NCBI RefSeq assembly: GCF_016134045.1
Contig: NZ_CP065915.1
Span: 806,001-870,000 of the forward strand
Source of the DNA: Pelagovum pacificum
GTDB lineage: Bacteria; Pseudomonadota; Alphaproteobacteria; Rhodobacterales; Rhodobacteraceae
Length of the DNA: 64,000 bases
Direction: 5' to 3'
Below are positions 26,960-36,251 of this stretch, in pieces. Made by a program: the position numbers and the translations under genes. Numbering within the stretch: position 1 is the first letter of the stretch; every line of letters starts with the position of its first letter. The notes beneath the pieces are model-generated. The model ran no database searches. It saw only the letters and a list, made by a program, of their open reading frames with translations, and was not told the DNA's origin.

Positions 26960-28426
26960 ATGCCCCTGCCCAAGGACACGCAACCGAAAGCCAGCCACTA
27001 CATCAACGGCGCCTATGTCGAGGACACGGGCGGCACGCCGTTCGACGTGATCTATCCCGGCACCGGCGAAGTGATCGGCAAAGTCCATGCCGCAACGCCT
27101 GCCGTGATCGACGCCGCGCTCGAGGCCGCCCGCGCCGCGCAACCCGCGTGGGCCGCCATGTCGGGCACCGAGCGGGGCCGCATCCTGCGCCGCGCCGCCG
27201 ACATCATTCGCGAGCGCAACCACGAGCTGTCGGTGCTGGAGACCTGCGATACCGGCAAGCCGCTGTCGGAGACGCTGGTCGCCGATGCGACCTCGGCGGC
27301 GGATGCGCTCGAATATTTCGGCGGGCTGGCGGGCACTCTGACCGGCGAGCATATCCAGCTGCCCGACGGTGATTTCGTCTACACCCGGCGCGAGGCGCTT
27401 GGCGTCTGCGTCGGCCTCGGCGCGTGGAACTACCCGACCCAGATCGCCGCGTGGAAGGGTGCGCCCGCGCTCGCCTGCGGGAACGCGATGATCTTCAAGC
27501 CGTCCGAGACGACGCCGCTATGCGCCCTGAAGGTCGCCGAGATCCTGACCGAGGCCGGCGCGCCTCCGGGCATCTTCAACGTGGTGCAGGGCATGGGCGA
27601 GGTCGGCTCCGCGCTCGTCACCGATCCGCGCGTCGCTAAGGTGTCGCTCACCGGCTCCGTGCCGACCGGTCGCAAGGTCTATGCCGCCGCCGCCGACGGG
27701 ATGAAATACGTGACGATGGAACTTGGCGGCAAATCCCCCCTCGTCATCTTCGACGATGCCGACCTCGAAAGCGCAGTGTCCGCCGCGATCAACGGCAACT
27801 TCTATTCCACGGGTCAGATCTGCTCCAACGGGACTCGGGTCTTCGTCCAAAAGGGCATCAAGGAGAAGTTCCTCGCCCGGTTGGCAGAGCGCACGGCCAG
27901 TGCCACTCTCGGCGATCCGCTGGACGAGGCGACCAACCTCGGCCCGATGGTCAGCGCCGCGCAGCGCGAGATCGTGCTGCGCTACATCGAGACCGGCAAG
28001 GCGGAGGGCGCCCGGATGGTCTTCGGCGGCAAGGCGATCGAGGGCGACGGTTTCTGGATCGAGCCCGCAATTTTCGCCGACGTGACGGACGACATGGCGA
28101 TCGCGCGGGAAGAGATCTTCGGCCCCGTTATGTCGGTCCTCGACTTCGACACGGAAGAAGAAGTCCTCGCCCGCGCCAACGATACCGAATTCGGGCTGTC
28201 CGCCGGGGTCTTCACTCGCGACATCACGCGCGCTCACCGGATGGCCGCGGGCTTCCGCGCCGGCTCGACCTGGATCAACACCTACAACCTGACGCCGGTC
28301 GAGGCGCCGTTCGGCGGATCCAAGATGTCCGGCGTCGGGCGTGAGAACTCCAGGGCGGCGATCGAGCACTTTTCGGAACGCAAGTCGGTCTATGTCTCGA
28401 TGAATCCGACGGAGGCGCCCTTCTGA
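26960..28426 (+). CDS. betB: Betaine aldehyde dehydrogenase
   Basis: A 488-residue aldehyde dehydrogenase that makes glycine betaine from betaine aldehyde with NAD(P). The general-base Glu is in [18 protein letters not shown] and the catalytic Cys in [35 protein letters not shown] and [18 protein letters not shown] are typical of BetB. Length is normal. The stop shares a base with the betA ATG (TGATG), so the two are coupled. Confidence 0.96.
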   Translation: MPLPKDTQPKASHYINGAYVEDTGGTPFDVIYPGTGEVIGKVHAATPAVIDAALEAARAAQPAWAAMSGTERGRILRRAADIIRERNHELSVLETCDTGKPLSETLVADATSAADALEYFGGLAGTLTGEHIQLPDGDFVYTRREALGVCVGLGAWNYPTQIAAWKGAPALACGNAMIFKPSETTPLCALKVAEILTEAGAPPGIFNVVQGMGEVGSALVTDPRVAKVSLTGSVPTGRKVYAAAADGMKYVTMELGGKSPLVIFDDADLESAVSAAINGNFYSTGQICSNGTRVFVQKGIKEKFLARLAERTASATLGDPLDEATNLGPMVSAAQREIVLRYIETGKAEGARMVFGGKAIEGDGFWIEPAIFADVTDDMAIAREEIFGPVMSVLDFDTEEEVLARANDTEFGLSAGVFTRDITRAHRMAAGFRAGSTWINTYNLTPVEAPFGGSKMSGVGRENSRAAIEHFSERKSVYVSMNPTEAPF

Positions 28427-30084
28427 TGGAAGCCGACTACGTCATCGTCGGGGCCGGGTCGGCCGGCTGCGCCATGGCCTACCGCCTGTCGGAGGCCGGC
28501 AAGTCGGTCATCGTGATCGAGTTCGGCGGCAGCGACGCCGGGCCGTTCATCCAGATGCCGGCCGCGCTGTCCTTTCCGATGAACATGCCGCGCTATGACT
28601 GGGGCTACTCGACCGAGCCCGAGCCGCACTTGGGCGGGCGCAAGCTGGTTGTGCCGCGCGGCAAGGTGATCGGCGGGTCGTCCTCGATCAATGGCATGAT
28701 CTACGTGCGCGGCCATGCAAAGGACTACGACCACTGGGCCGGGCAGGGCGCCGATGGCTGGGGCTATGCCGACGTGCTGCCCTACTTCCAGCGGATGGAG
28801 CACTGGCACGACGGCGGCCACGGCGGCGACCCTGAGTGGCGCGGCACCGACGGTCCGCTGCATGTCACACGCGGGCCCCGGAAGAACCCGCTCACCCGCG
28901 CGTTCGTCGAGGCGGGCCGGCAGGCCGGCTATCAGGTCACCGGCGACTACAACGGCGAGCAGCAGGAGGGCTTCGGCCCCTTCGACTCGACCATCTGGCG
29001 CGGGCGCCGCTGGTCCGCCGCGAGCGCCTACCTCCGCCCCGCGCTGAAACGCGAGACCTGCACCCTCGTGCGGGGCCTCGCCCGCCGAGTGGTGATCGAG
29101 GAAGGCCGCGCCGTCGGCGTGGAACTCGACCGGGGCGGCCAGCGCGAGGTGATCCGCGCGCGGGCCGAGGTGATCCTTTCGGCCTCCTCGCTGAACTCAC
29201 CGAAACTGTTGATGCTGTCAGGGATCGGTCCGGCCGCGCACCTCGCCGAGCATGGGATCGACGTGGTCGCCGACCGGCCCGGAGTCGGTCAGAACCTTCA
29301 GGACCATCTCGAGCTCTACATCCAGCAGGCCGCGACGAAGCCGGTCAGCCTCTACCGCTACTGGAACCTGTTCGGAAAGGCCGCGATCGGGGCGCAGTGG
29401 CTGTTCACCAAGACCGGCCTCGGCGCGTCGAACCAGTTCGAAAGCGCGGGTTTCATCCGCAGCCGCGCCGGCGTGGAATATCCCGATATCCAGTTTCATT
29501 TCCTGCCGATCGCCGTGCGCTACGACGGCAAGACGGCGGCAGAGGGCCACGGGTTCCAGGCCCACGTCGGGCCGATGCGCTCCGTCTCGCGGGGCGAGGT
29601 GACGCTGCGCTCCGGCAAACCGGAGGACGCGCCACGGATCGTCTTCAACTACATGTCCGACCCGTCCGACTGGGAGGACTTCCGCACCTGCATCCGCCTG
29701 ACCCGCGAGATCCTCGCGCAGCCCGCCTTCGACGATTTCCGCGGCAAGGAGATCCAGCCCGGCGCGGACGCGCAGAGCGACGATGCGCTTGATGACTTCA
29801 TCCGCGAACATGTGGAGAGTGCCTATCACCCCTGCGGCACTTGCCGGATGGGTCGAGCCGACGATCCGACGGCGGTCGTGGACCCGGAATGCCGGGTGAT
29901 CGGCGTGGATGGCCTGCGGGTCGCGGACAGCTCGATCTTCCCGCGCATCACCAACGGCAACCTCAACGCGCCGTCGATCATGACGGGCGAGAAAGCGGCC
30001 GATCACGTGCTCGGAGGTCCGATGCTGGCACCATCGAACCGGCAGCCGTGGATCCATCCCGACTGGCAGACCAGCCAGCGATAA
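28426..30084 (+). CDS. betA: Choline dehydrogenase
   Basis: A 552-residue GMC-family FAD enzyme that oxidises choline to betaine aldehyde, membrane-associated in other bacteria. The FAD loop [20 protein letters not shown] is at the N-terminus, [14 protein letters not shown] carries the GMC signature, and [15 protein letters not shown] with the late [19 protein letters not shown] hold the active-site His and Asn. It ends the bet operon, followed by a clear terminator. Confidence 0.96.
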   Translation: MEADYVIVGAGSAGCAMAYRLSEAGKSVIVIEFGGSDAGPFIQMPAALSFPMNMPRYDWGYSTEPEPHLGGRKLVVPRGKVIGGSSSINGMIYVRGHAKDYDHWAGQGADGWGYADVLPYFQRMEHWHDGGHGGDPEWRGTDGPLHVTRGPRKNPLTRAFVEAGRQAGYQVTGDYNGEQQEGFGPFDSTIWRGRRWSAASAYLRPALKRETCTLVRGLARRVVIEEGRAVGVELDRGGQREVIRARAEVILSASSLNSPKLLMLSGIGPAAHLAEHGIDVVADRPGVGQNLQDHLELYIQQAATKPVSLYRYWNLFGKAAIGAQWLFTKTGLGASNQFESAGFIRSRAGVEYPDIQFHFLPIAVRYDGKTAAEGHGFQAHVGPMRSVSRGEVTLRSGKPEDAPRIVFNYMSDPSDWEDFRTCIRLTREILAQPAFDDFRGKEIQPGADAQSDDALDDFIREHVESAYHPCGTCRMGRADDPTAVVDPECRVIGVDGLRVADSSIFPRITNGNLNAPSIMTGEKAADHVLGGPMLAPSNRQPWIHPDWQTSQR

Positions 30085-30136
30085 AGTGCCGGGAACGCGC
30101 CGACGGGCGGTGTCTCCCTTCTGAGTAGTGTAATGG

Positions 30137-30170
30137 AAGGCCCGCGCGGGACCGCCCTGGCGCGGGCCTT
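30137..30170 (+). terminator. Terminator of the bet operon
   Basis: Arms AAGGCCCGCG (30137-30146) and CGCGGGCCTT (30161-30170) pair perfectly around a 14-base loop, 53 bases after the betA stop. The T-run is short (TT then CGCG), so termination may be partial. Confidence 0.65.
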
Positions 30171-30191
30171 CGCGTGTCTGAAACAGACGCA

Positions 30192-30225
30192 TTGACAAGT
30201 CCGACAATTTTGCTCAACTAATCAT
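30192..30225 (+). promoter_or_regulatory. Possible promoter of the iron-linked operon
   Basis: A TTGACA at 30192-30197 lies in a short AT-rich patch ending in CAACTAATCATG, roughly 17-18 bases further on. The -10 match is weak. It is the best promoter-like region between the bet terminator and the gene at 30370. The rest of 30085-30369 shows nothing else. Confidence 0.3.
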
Positions 30226-30369
30226 GTTCCGGGTCGGGACAGGTTGCGGAAAGGGACGGGAAGCCCGGCGCCGCAATCGGGCCAACCCGATCCGGGACAC
30301 TTCACGCGACGCAGCCGGCATGGCCTGTCGCATCGGGCGCCGCACGACGGTCGCGAGGGGAGCACGGAG

Positions 30370-30840
30370 ATGTCGGAGCAGCCTAGGCAACAGCGTGGCG
30401 GTGCGCCGGTCGGGTTCATGGACGAGCTGTCGGGGATCGAGGCGGGCGCCGTCGTCTGCCTGCGCCGCTGGTTCGACGGGCCCGAAGCCCGCGCCGGCGT
30501 CCGCGCCGACTTCGCCCGGATGCTCGGCACCGGGCACGGCAGCGCGGCGGCCAGTGCGCTCGAGGACATCTGCACGCTCTGCGCGCGGTTCGGCCGCAGA
30601 CCCCTGATGCGTCATCACGCGACCTGCCGCTGCCTCGGCGCGGACGAAGCCTGCTTCGCCAACTTCATCGCCCTCGCCGCCGACGGCGACCGGGAGGACG
30701 CCATGCTCGTCGCGACCCTGCTGGTGCGCGCCGATATCGCGCCCTGCCTCGTCACGCTGGCCGAGAGTCTCGGCCTCGCCCTGCGGCGGCTGGACCGGAC
30801 ACCGTCGGTCCCCGAACCGGCATCCGACACGATTCACTGA
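30370..30840 (+). CDS. Small Cys/His-rich hypothetical protein upstream of imelysin
   Basis: A 156-residue cytosolic protein, mostly helical, with a notable metal-ligand-like pattern: C68-x2-C71, then H82-H83, then C86-x-C88, plus C95 and C126. The C-terminal block (ACFANFIALAADGDREDAMLVATLLV) resembles that of the protein at 33208-33633, which lacks the Cys/His set. I do not recognise the family. It starts at ATG 30370 and ends 10 bases before the imelysin gene, so they are probably co-transcribed. A role in iron or redox sensing is a guess from motif and context. Confidence 0.7.
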   Translation: MSEQPRQQRGGAPVGFMDELSGIEAGAVVCLRRWFDGPEARAGVRADFARMLGTGHGSAAASALEDICTLCARFGRRPLMRHHATCRCLGADEACFANFIALAADGDREDAMLVATLLVRADIAPCLVTLAESLGLALRRLDRTPSVPEPASDTIH

Positions 30841-30850
30841 AAGGACCCCT

Positions 30851-32113
30851 ATGAAACTTCTGACCACCGCCGCGACCGCGCTTTGCCTGCCGCTGACCGC
30901 CGTTGCGCAGGAGGCGCCCTCGGAGGACGCCGTCCTCGCAACCTACGCCGACATCGCCCACGCGGCCTATTCCGACAGCCTCGTCACCGCGATGACACTG
31001 CAGGAGGCGGTGACTGCTCTGGTCGAGACGCCATCGGCCGAGACACTGCAGGCGGCGAAAGAGGCGTGGCTCGCGTCCCGCGTGCCCTACCAGCAGACCG
31101 AGGTCTTCCGCTTCGGCAACCCGATCGTCGATGATTGGGAAGGCAAGGTGAACGCCTGGCCGCTGGACGAAGGCCTGATCGACTACGTCGACGCCTCCTA
31201 CGGCGGTCCGACGGACGAGAACGCCTTCGCGACGCTGAACGTCATCGCCAACCCGACGTTCGAACTGTCGGGCGAAGAGGTCGACGCCACCGAGATCTCG
31301 CCCACCCTGATCGAGAGCGTCCTGCAGGAGGCGGACGGGGTCGAGGCGAACGTCGCCTCCGGTTACCACGCAATCGAGTTCCTGCTCTGGGGGCAGGACC
31401 TGAACGGCCATGCTCCCGGTGCCGGCGCCCGGTCCTGGACCGACTTCGCCTCGGGCGAGGAATGCACCAACGACAATTGCGACCGCCGTGGCGCGTACCT
31501 CGTCGCCGCGACCGAGCTTCTGGTAGCCGACCTCGACTGGATGAAGGCCCAGTGGGCCGAGAGCGGCGAAGCCCGCCGCGCGCTTGGCGACGAAGGCATG
31601 GGGCTCGACGCGATCCTCACCGGCATGGGGTCGCTCTCTTACGGCGAACAGGCGGGCGAACGCATGCGCCTCGGCATCATGCTGAACGATCCCGAGGAAG
31701 AGCATGACTGCTTCTCCGACAACACGCACAACAGCCACTATTACGACGGGCTCGGCGTGCAGAACGTCTACCTCGGCGAATACCAGCGGGTCGACGGCTC
31801 CGTCGTCTCCGGCGCGTCGCTCTCCGACCTCGTCGCGGCGACCGATCCGGCGCTCGATACCGAGATGCAGGCCAAGCTTGCCCACACGATGCGTGAGCTG
31901 GGCCAGATCAAGCTCGCCGCCGAGGCCGGCTTCGCCTATGACCAGATGCTCGAGCGTGGCAATGCCGAGGGCGAGGCGCTAATCATGGGCGGCGTCGAGG
32001 CGCTGATCGACCAGACACGGACGATCGAGCGTGTCGTCGCGGCGCTCGGCACCGAGGGGATCGAGTTCGAGGGCTCCGACAGCCTCGACGACCCCGACGC
32101 CGTCTTTCAGTAA
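30851..32113 (+). CDS. Imelysin family (M75 peptidase-like) iron-uptake protein, IrpA-like
   Basis: A 420-residue periplasmic protein with signal peptide MKLLTTAATALCLPLTAVAQ. The imelysin GxHxxE motif is intact: G171-Y-H173-A-I-E176 in ASGYHAIEFLLWGQ. Other family stretches are VPYQQTEVFRFGNPIVDDWEG, NAWPLDEGLIDYVD and HDCFSDNTHNSHYYDGLGVQNVYLGEY. Imelysins, including the EfeO C-terminal domain and cyanobacterial IrpA, are tied to iron acquisition; peptidase activity is doubtful. It follows the Cys/His-rich gene. Confidence 0.9.
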   Translation: MKLLTTAATALCLPLTAVAQEAPSEDAVLATYADIAHAAYSDSLVTAMTLQEAVTALVETPSAETLQAAKEAWLASRVPYQQTEVFRFGNPIVDDWEGKVNAWPLDEGLIDYVDASYGGPTDENAFATLNVIANPTFELSGEEVDATEISPTLIESVLQEADGVEANVASGYHAIEFLLWGQDLNGHAPGAGARSWTDFASGEECTNDNCDRRGAYLVAATELLVADLDWMKAQWAESGEARRALGDEGMGLDAILTGMGSLSYGEQAGERMRLGIMLNDPEEEHDCFSDNTHNSHYYDGLGVQNVYLGEYQRVDGSVVSGASLSDLVAATDPALDTEMQAKLAHTMRELGQIKLAAEAGFAYDQMLERGNAEGEALIMGGVEALIDQTRTIERVVAALGTEGIEFEGSDSLDDPDAVFQ

Positions 32114-32146
32114 AGAGACCCGGCCGGGCGGGGGCGCTTCCGAGCT

Positions 32147-32281
32147 CTCTCGCCTGGCCTCAAATACCTCTCGGGGGTGAATGGGCCGAAGGCCCAGAGG
32201 GGGCAGACAGCCCCCTGATCCGCCCGACCGGAAGGGAGGGCTCCCAGGGCGCACCGCAGGTGCACCGCCGGAGAACGGGCC
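32147..32281. repeat. Dispersed hairpin repeat, copy D
   Basis: A CTCGCCTGGCC-TC-AAATACCTC leader is followed by GGGGGTGAAT, GGGCCGAAGGCCC and GGGGGCAGACAGCCCCC hairpins, CGACCGGAAGGGAGGGCT and GCGCACCGCAGGTGCACCGCC. It matches copy C block by block, and its leader matches copies A and B. It lies between the imelysin and DUF1289 genes. Confidence 0.78.
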
Positions 32282-32354
32282 ACAGCCCTTGTCCCGGTCA
32301 CTGCGGCGGACCATCTGTCCGGGTCAGACACCCAGACGGACGAAAAGGCCCGAG

Positions 32355-32606
32355 ATGGCGAAGACGAAACTGCCGAGCCCCTGCATCGATGTCTGCAAGT
32401 TCCGACGCGAAGGGCACTGCATCGGCTGCTCCATGACGAAGGGGCAGAAGAAGATGTTCAAATCGCTCAAGAAGCCGGAGTTCCAGGAGGAGTTCCTGCG
32501 GATGCTCGTCCACCAGCAGTCCGACATGGGCCGCTACACTCACTGGACACCGGCCTACCTGAAGAAGCTCAAGAAAAAGACCGGCAGGACGGTCCTGCCG
32601 GTCTGA
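32355..32606 (+). CDS. DUF1289 family protein
   Basis: An 83-residue protein with the DUF1289 Cys pattern C10-x3-C14-x7-C22-x2-C25 (SPCIDVCKFRREGHCIGCSMT), likely a metal or Fe-S site. The rest is basic and Lys-rich (KGQKKMFKSLKK, LKKLKKKTGR). The ATG at 32355 follows a GGCCCGAG site; longer frames upstream run through the repeat. Its last nine codons coincide with a strong hairpin that serves as terminator for dps on the other strand. Confidence 0.85.
   Translation: MAKTKLPSPCIDVCKFRREGHCIGCSMTKGQKKMFKSLKKPEFQEEFLRMLVHQQSDMGRYTHWTPAYLKKLKKKTGRTVLPV
32571..32603 (-). terminator. Terminator of dps, embedded in the DUF1289 coding end
   Basis: Arms 32579-32590 and 32592-32603 are perfect 12-base complements with a 1-base centre. 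On the minus strand the hairpin is followed by TTTTTCTT (complement of 32571-32578), so it is a good intrinsic terminator for dps, whose stop is at 32630. On the plus strand it lies within the last codons of the DUF1289 gene. Confidence 0.8.
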
Positions 32607-32629
32607 TCGTCACGTCGCTTGTGGCACGC

Positions 32630-33106
32630 TCAGACGAGGTGGGCGCGCAGCATCCAGGCGAATTTCTCGTGGGTCTGGCCGCGCGCGATGGCGAGGTCCT
32701 CGGTCAGCGTGTCGCCGTGATCGGCGGCGATCGCACCGGCGCCGCCAATGGTGGCCGCGAGCGTTTCCTGCGCTTCGAGCAGTGCCTTGATCATCACCTG
32801 CGCATCGAGGCCGTCGGACTCGGCATATTCGGACACCTTGGAGCGCTTCAGCATACCGGCGAGCGTCCCTTCGGCGTGGCCGCCAAGTGCGCGGATCCGT
32901 TCGGCGAGGTCGTCCTGCGCTATGAAGTGATCTTCGTAGATGGTCTGGAACAGCGCGTGCAGCGGGCCGAAGGCCATGCCGGTCACGTTCCAGTGGAAAT
33001 TCTGGGCGAGCATCGTCGCGACGGCGGTTTCTGCAACGCTCTGGTTCAGGGCTTCGCAGATCGCGCTCTTGGCATCGGGGCCCAGGTCGACAGCAGTCTG
33101 TGTCAT
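32630..33106 (-). CDS. dps: Dps-family ferritin-like DNA-protection protein
   Basis: A 158-residue Dps. The inter-subunit ferroxidase ligands have the expected spacing: H38 (NFHWNVTG), H50 (PLHALF), D65 and E69 (AQDDLAERI). Dps forms a 12-mer that oxidises and stores iron with peroxide and shields DNA. A perfect Irr-type palindrome lies about 90-106 bases upstream of its start. It ends at an intrinsic terminator shared with the DUF1289 3' end. Confidence 0.93.
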   Translation of the reverse strand: MTQTAVDLGPDAKSAICEALNQSVAETAVATMLAQNFHWNVTGMAFGPLHALFQTIYEDHFIAQDDLAERIRALGGHAEGTLAGMLKRSKVSEYAESDGLDAQVMIKALLEAQETLAATIGGAGAIAADHGDTLTEDLAIARGQTHEKFAWMLRAHLV

Positions 33107-33195
33107 GACATCTATCCTCTGATCGTCGGCAAGGATGATTGTCAGGGGGGCCGCCGCCTTGCCGTCAGCCGGTCCCCATGTCGTCTGGGATTAGA

Positions 33196-33212
33196 TTTAG
33201 AATAATTCTAAA
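33196..33212. promoter_or_regulatory. Irr-type iron control element (ICE box)
   Basis: TTTAGAAT-A-ATTCTAAA is a perfect 17-base palindrome and fits the ICE consensus (TTTAGAA...TTCTAAA) bound by Irr in Alphaproteobacteria. It lies upstream of dps and overlaps the stop codon of the gene at 33208-33633. Irr acts under iron limitation, repressing storage genes, so control of dps is the likeliest role. Confidence 0.8.
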
Positions 33213-33633
33213 ACTTGTCAACGGCCCCCGCGGCAGAGCGCACAAGAAAGGCGATGTTGCGGCGGACATGAACCGGGACGCGCGAGCGGAGGAGGAATTC
33301 GAAGCTGTCGTCGTCCTCGGCCCGGATGGCGCGGAACAGGGCGACCAGCCATTGTTCATCGAAACTCGTCTCCTCGGTCCCCGGCCGGTGGAGGCGGGGC
33401 CGGTGCGGCAGCGCCTGCGCGAGGGTCCGCATCAGGACGCGTGCATGCGCCTCGGGGGCGCGTTCGCGGCTGATGGCAAGCGTGGCACAGGCCTCGAACA
33501 GGTCTGTGCGCGGCGCGGCCCGGCAGGCGAGGGCGGCGAGCCGCAGGTGTGCGAGGAACTCGCCCGACTCGCCGGCCGGCCGCTGAACGGGTGGCGGTGC
33601 GGTGTCGAAGCTGCGGAGAGCAATCGCCGTCAT
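33208..33633 (-). CDS. Hypothetical protein, distant relative of the protein at 30370
   Basis: A 141-residue Arg-rich helical protein. From about residue 75 (HRPRLHRPG, FDEQWLVALFRAIRAEDDDSF, FLLRSRVPVHVRRNIAFLV) it aligns by eye without gaps to the C-terminal part of the 30370-30840 protein (RRPLMRHHA, DEACFANFIALAADGDRED, LLVRADIAPCLVTLAE), but the Cys residues are absent. The ATG at 33633 was chosen because upstream codons in the frame run into an AT-rich control region. It lies just upstream of dps on the same strand and is divergent from the di-haem gene. Function unknown. Confidence 0.65.
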   Translation of the reverse strand: MTAIALRSFDTAPPPVQRPAGESGEFLAHLRLAALACRAAPRTDLFEACATLAISRERAPEAHARVLMRTLAQALPHRPRLHRPGTEETSFDEQWLVALFRAIRAEDDDSFEFLLRSRVPVHVRRNIAFLVRSAAGAVDKF

Positions 33634-33734
33634 CAGTGCGCGCTTTCGTCTCAACGGAGACCCGAGGTTGGGGTCTTTATTCCTGACTTTATTTATAAGA
33701 TAAGGGCGCCGAGCGCAATGCAGCAGGGACGCGG

Positions 33735-35255
33735 ATGCGGCTGTTTCTTCCAACCATCACCGGGCTGATCGTCGCAGGTGCCGCCATCGCCGGTCCGTTC
33801 GATGAACCGCACCTCGACATCGTGCCCCGCACGGAGGCGGAGCAGGACCGCATTGATCAGGTCACGGCGCCGCCCACGGACTTCTCGCAACCGCAGTCTT
33901 TCGAAGTGAACAGCGCCGGTGCGACGACCGTGCGGGCGCGCGACAACGCCGATGCCTTCTCGCAGCCGTCGGCGAATATCGGCTTCGATGGCGAACTGGA
34001 CTTCAAGGTCGGCAACGGGCTGTTCCGCAAGCTGTGGGTTTCCGCGCCGTCGTCGACACTGGCCTCCGACGGGCTCGGGCCGCTCTACAATGCGCGGTCG
34101 TGCCAGCGCTGCCACCTGAAGGACGGGCGCGGGCATCCGCCGGAGGGGCCGAGAGACAATGCGATTTCCATGTTCCTGAGGGTCTCGGTCGAGGGGCCGA
34201 CGCCTGAGGACATGGCCGAGATCGAGGATTACCTCGGCACCGCGCCCGATCCGACCTATGGCACGCAGCTGCAGGACCACGCCCTCGCCGGGATCCCGGC
34301 AGAAGGGCAGATGCGGATCACTTACGAGGAGATCCCGGTCGAGCTGTCGGGCGGTGAGTCGGCCAGCCTGCGCGCGCCGACCTATGATGTGGTCGACCTC
34401 GGCTACGGGCCACTGGCGGAGGGGGCGATGCTCTCACCCAGGGTCGCGCCGCAGATGATCGGTCTTGGTCTGCTGGAAGCCATTCCGGCTGCCGACATCC
34501 TCGCCAATGTCGATCCCGAGGACGAGGACGGGGACGGCATTTCGGGCCGGGCCAACATCGTCTGGTCCGGCGAGTTCGGAATGCCGATGCTCGGCCGGTT
34601 CGGGCTGAAGGCCGGCATGGCGACCATCCGCGAACAATCGGCCGGCGCCTTCGCCGGAGACATCGGCATCTCCAACCCGCTGTTTCCCGATCCTTTCGGG
34701 GAGTGCTCCACGATCCAGGACGCCTGCCGCACAGCGCCCCATGGCGACGGCGATGACCGCGAGTTCGAGATCGATCAGACGGGGCTCGACCTCGTCACCT
34801 TCTATTCCCGCAACCTCGCCGTGCCCGCCCGGCGCGACGTCGACGACCGCGAGGTCCTTCGCGGCAAGGAGGTGTTCTTCCAGACCGGCTGTTCAGGCTG
34901 CCACCAGCCATCCTTCGTGACGCACCGCCTTGCCGGCGACCCGGTGCCGGCACAGAGCTTCCAGCTGATCTGGCCCTACACCGACATGCTGCTGCACGAC
35001 ATGGGCGAGGGGCTGGCGGACAACCGCCCCGAGGCCCGTGCGACGGGGCGCGAGTGGCGCACGCCTCCGCTCTGGGGCATCGGGCTGACCGAACAGGTGT
35101 CGGGCCACAGCTATTTCCTGCATGACGGTCGGGCGCGCTCCCTGCTCGAAGCGGTGCTCTGGCACGGTGGCGAAGCAGAAGCGCAACGTGACATGGTCGT
35201 CTCGATGACGCCCGAGGACCGCGCGGCCCTCATCCGATTCCTGGAGAGCCTATGA
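33735..35255 (+). CDS. Di-haem oxidoreductase family protein (DHOR/DUF1111, cytochrome-c type)
   Basis: A 506-residue exported protein with signal peptide MRLFLPTITGLIVAGAAIAG and two haem-c sites, C123-QRC-H (ARSCQRCHLKDGRG) and C386-SGC-H (TGCSGCHQPSFVTH). The DHOR family resembles bacterial di-haem peroxidases; stretches such as PLWGIGLTEQVSG and FLHDGRARSLLEAVLWHGGEAE are typical. It probably performs electron transfer in the periplasm, perhaps oxidising or reducing iron for the imelysins. Its stop overlaps the start of the second imelysin gene (ATGA). It starts an apparent operon of three. Confidence 0.9.
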   Translation: MRLFLPTITGLIVAGAAIAGPFDEPHLDIVPRTEAEQDRIDQVTAPPTDFSQPQSFEVNSAGATTVRARDNADAFSQPSANIGFDGELDFKVGNGLFRKLWVSAPSSTLASDGLGPLYNARSCQRCHLKDGRGHPPEGPRDNAISMFLRVSVEGPTPEDMAEIEDYLGTAPDPTYGTQLQDHALAGIPAEGQMRITYEEIPVELSGGESASLRAPTYDVVDLGYGPLAEGAMLSPRVAPQMIGLGLLEAIPAADILANVDPEDEDGDGISGRANIVWSGEFGMPMLGRFGLKAGMATIREQSAGAFAGDIGISNPLFPDPFGECSTIQDACRTAPHGDGDDREFEIDQTGLDLVTFYSRNLAVPARRDVDDREVLRGKEVFFQTGCSGCHQPSFVTHRLAGDPVPAQSFQLIWPYTDMLLHDMGEGLADNRPEARATGREWRTPPLWGIGLTEQVSGHSYFLHDGRARSLLEAVLWHGGEAEAQRDMVVSMTPEDRAALIRFLESL

Positions 35256-36250
35256 TCCGTTCCCTCGCCCTGATCCTGTTCGCCACGCCCCTCGCCGCGG
35301 AAGTGCCGCTGCAACGTATCGTGGAGGACCATATTCTGCCCGGCTACGAGGCGCTCGCGACAGAGAGCGCTACGCTCGCCGACGTGGCAGAGGAGCATTG
35401 CGCCCCCGACGATGCCGTGCTGCGGGAGGCCTACAACGACGCCTTCGATGCCTGGATCGCCGTAAGCCACTTGCGCTTCGGTCCGTCCGAAGTCGGCGAT
35501 CGGGCCTTCTCGCTCGCCTTCTGGCCCGACAGCCGGGGCGCGACCCCCTCCGCGCTGAACGGGCTGATTGCCGATGCCGATCCGGTGGTGGAGACGGAGG
35601 AGGGGTTCGCCGACGTTTCCGTCGCGGCGCGGGGCTTCTACGCGATGGAATTCCTGCTTTATGACGAAACGCTCTCGACCGCGGGCGACCCCGACTATCA
35701 CTGCGCACTGGTCCAGGCCGTGGCGCGCGACATCGCCTCGGTCAGTGCGACCATCCGGCAGGACTGGACCGACGGCTACGGCACATTGATCGCGACGGCT
35801 GGAGAGAACGACACATACCGTTCCACCGAGGAAGCGGCGCAGGAGCTGTTCAAGGCGGTCAACTTCGGGCTGGAGTTCACGTCCGACACCCGGCTGGGCC
35901 GCCCGATGGGAACCTTCGACCGCCCCCGCCCGGCGCGGGCCGAGGCGTGGCGTTCGGGCCGGTCGCTACGACACGTCCGCATCTCGCTCGATGCAAATCG
36001 CGAACTTGCGCTGATGCTGGCAGCGGACGCGCCGGAAACGCAGGCGAACCTCGACGTCGCGCTGACCCGCGCGATCGAGAGGGCCGATGCGCTCGACGAT
36101 CCGATCTTCGCCGGTGTCGAGGACCCGCAGGGCCGCTTCGCCATCGAGGCGCTGCAGACCGATATCCAGACCGCGCGGCGAGTGGTGTCGACCGAACTCG
36201 GCCCGGTGCTCGGCGTGGCGGCCGGGTTCAATTCGCTGGACGGGGACTGA
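35252..36250 (+). CDS. Imelysin family protein, second copy, motif-divergent
   Basis: A 332-residue exported protein (signal MIRSLALILFATPLAA). It has the imelysin fold signatures DAFDAWIAVSHLRFGPSE and ARGFYAMEFLLYD. In the GxHxxE position it reads G128-F-Y130-A-M-E133: the His is replaced by Tyr, unlike the intact copy at 30851. The metal site, if any, must differ. It follows the di-haem gene with 4 bases overlap and precedes DUF1513 by 1 base, so the three are co-translated. Confidence 0.86.
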   Translation: MIRSLALILFATPLAAEVPLQRIVEDHILPGYEALATESATLADVAEEHCAPDDAVLREAYNDAFDAWIAVSHLRFGPSEVGDRAFSLAFWPDSRGATPSALNGLIADADPVVETEEGFADVSVAARGFYAMEFLLYDETLSTAGDPDYHCALVQAVARDIASVSATIRQDWTDGYGTLIATAGENDTYRSTEEAAQELFKAVNFGLEFTSDTRLGRPMGTFDRPRPARAEAWRSGRSLRHVRISLDANRELALMLAADAPETQANLDVALTRAIERADALDDPIFAGVEDPQGRFAIEALQTDIQTARRVVSTELGPVLGVAAGFNSLDGD

Positions 36251-36251
36251 C

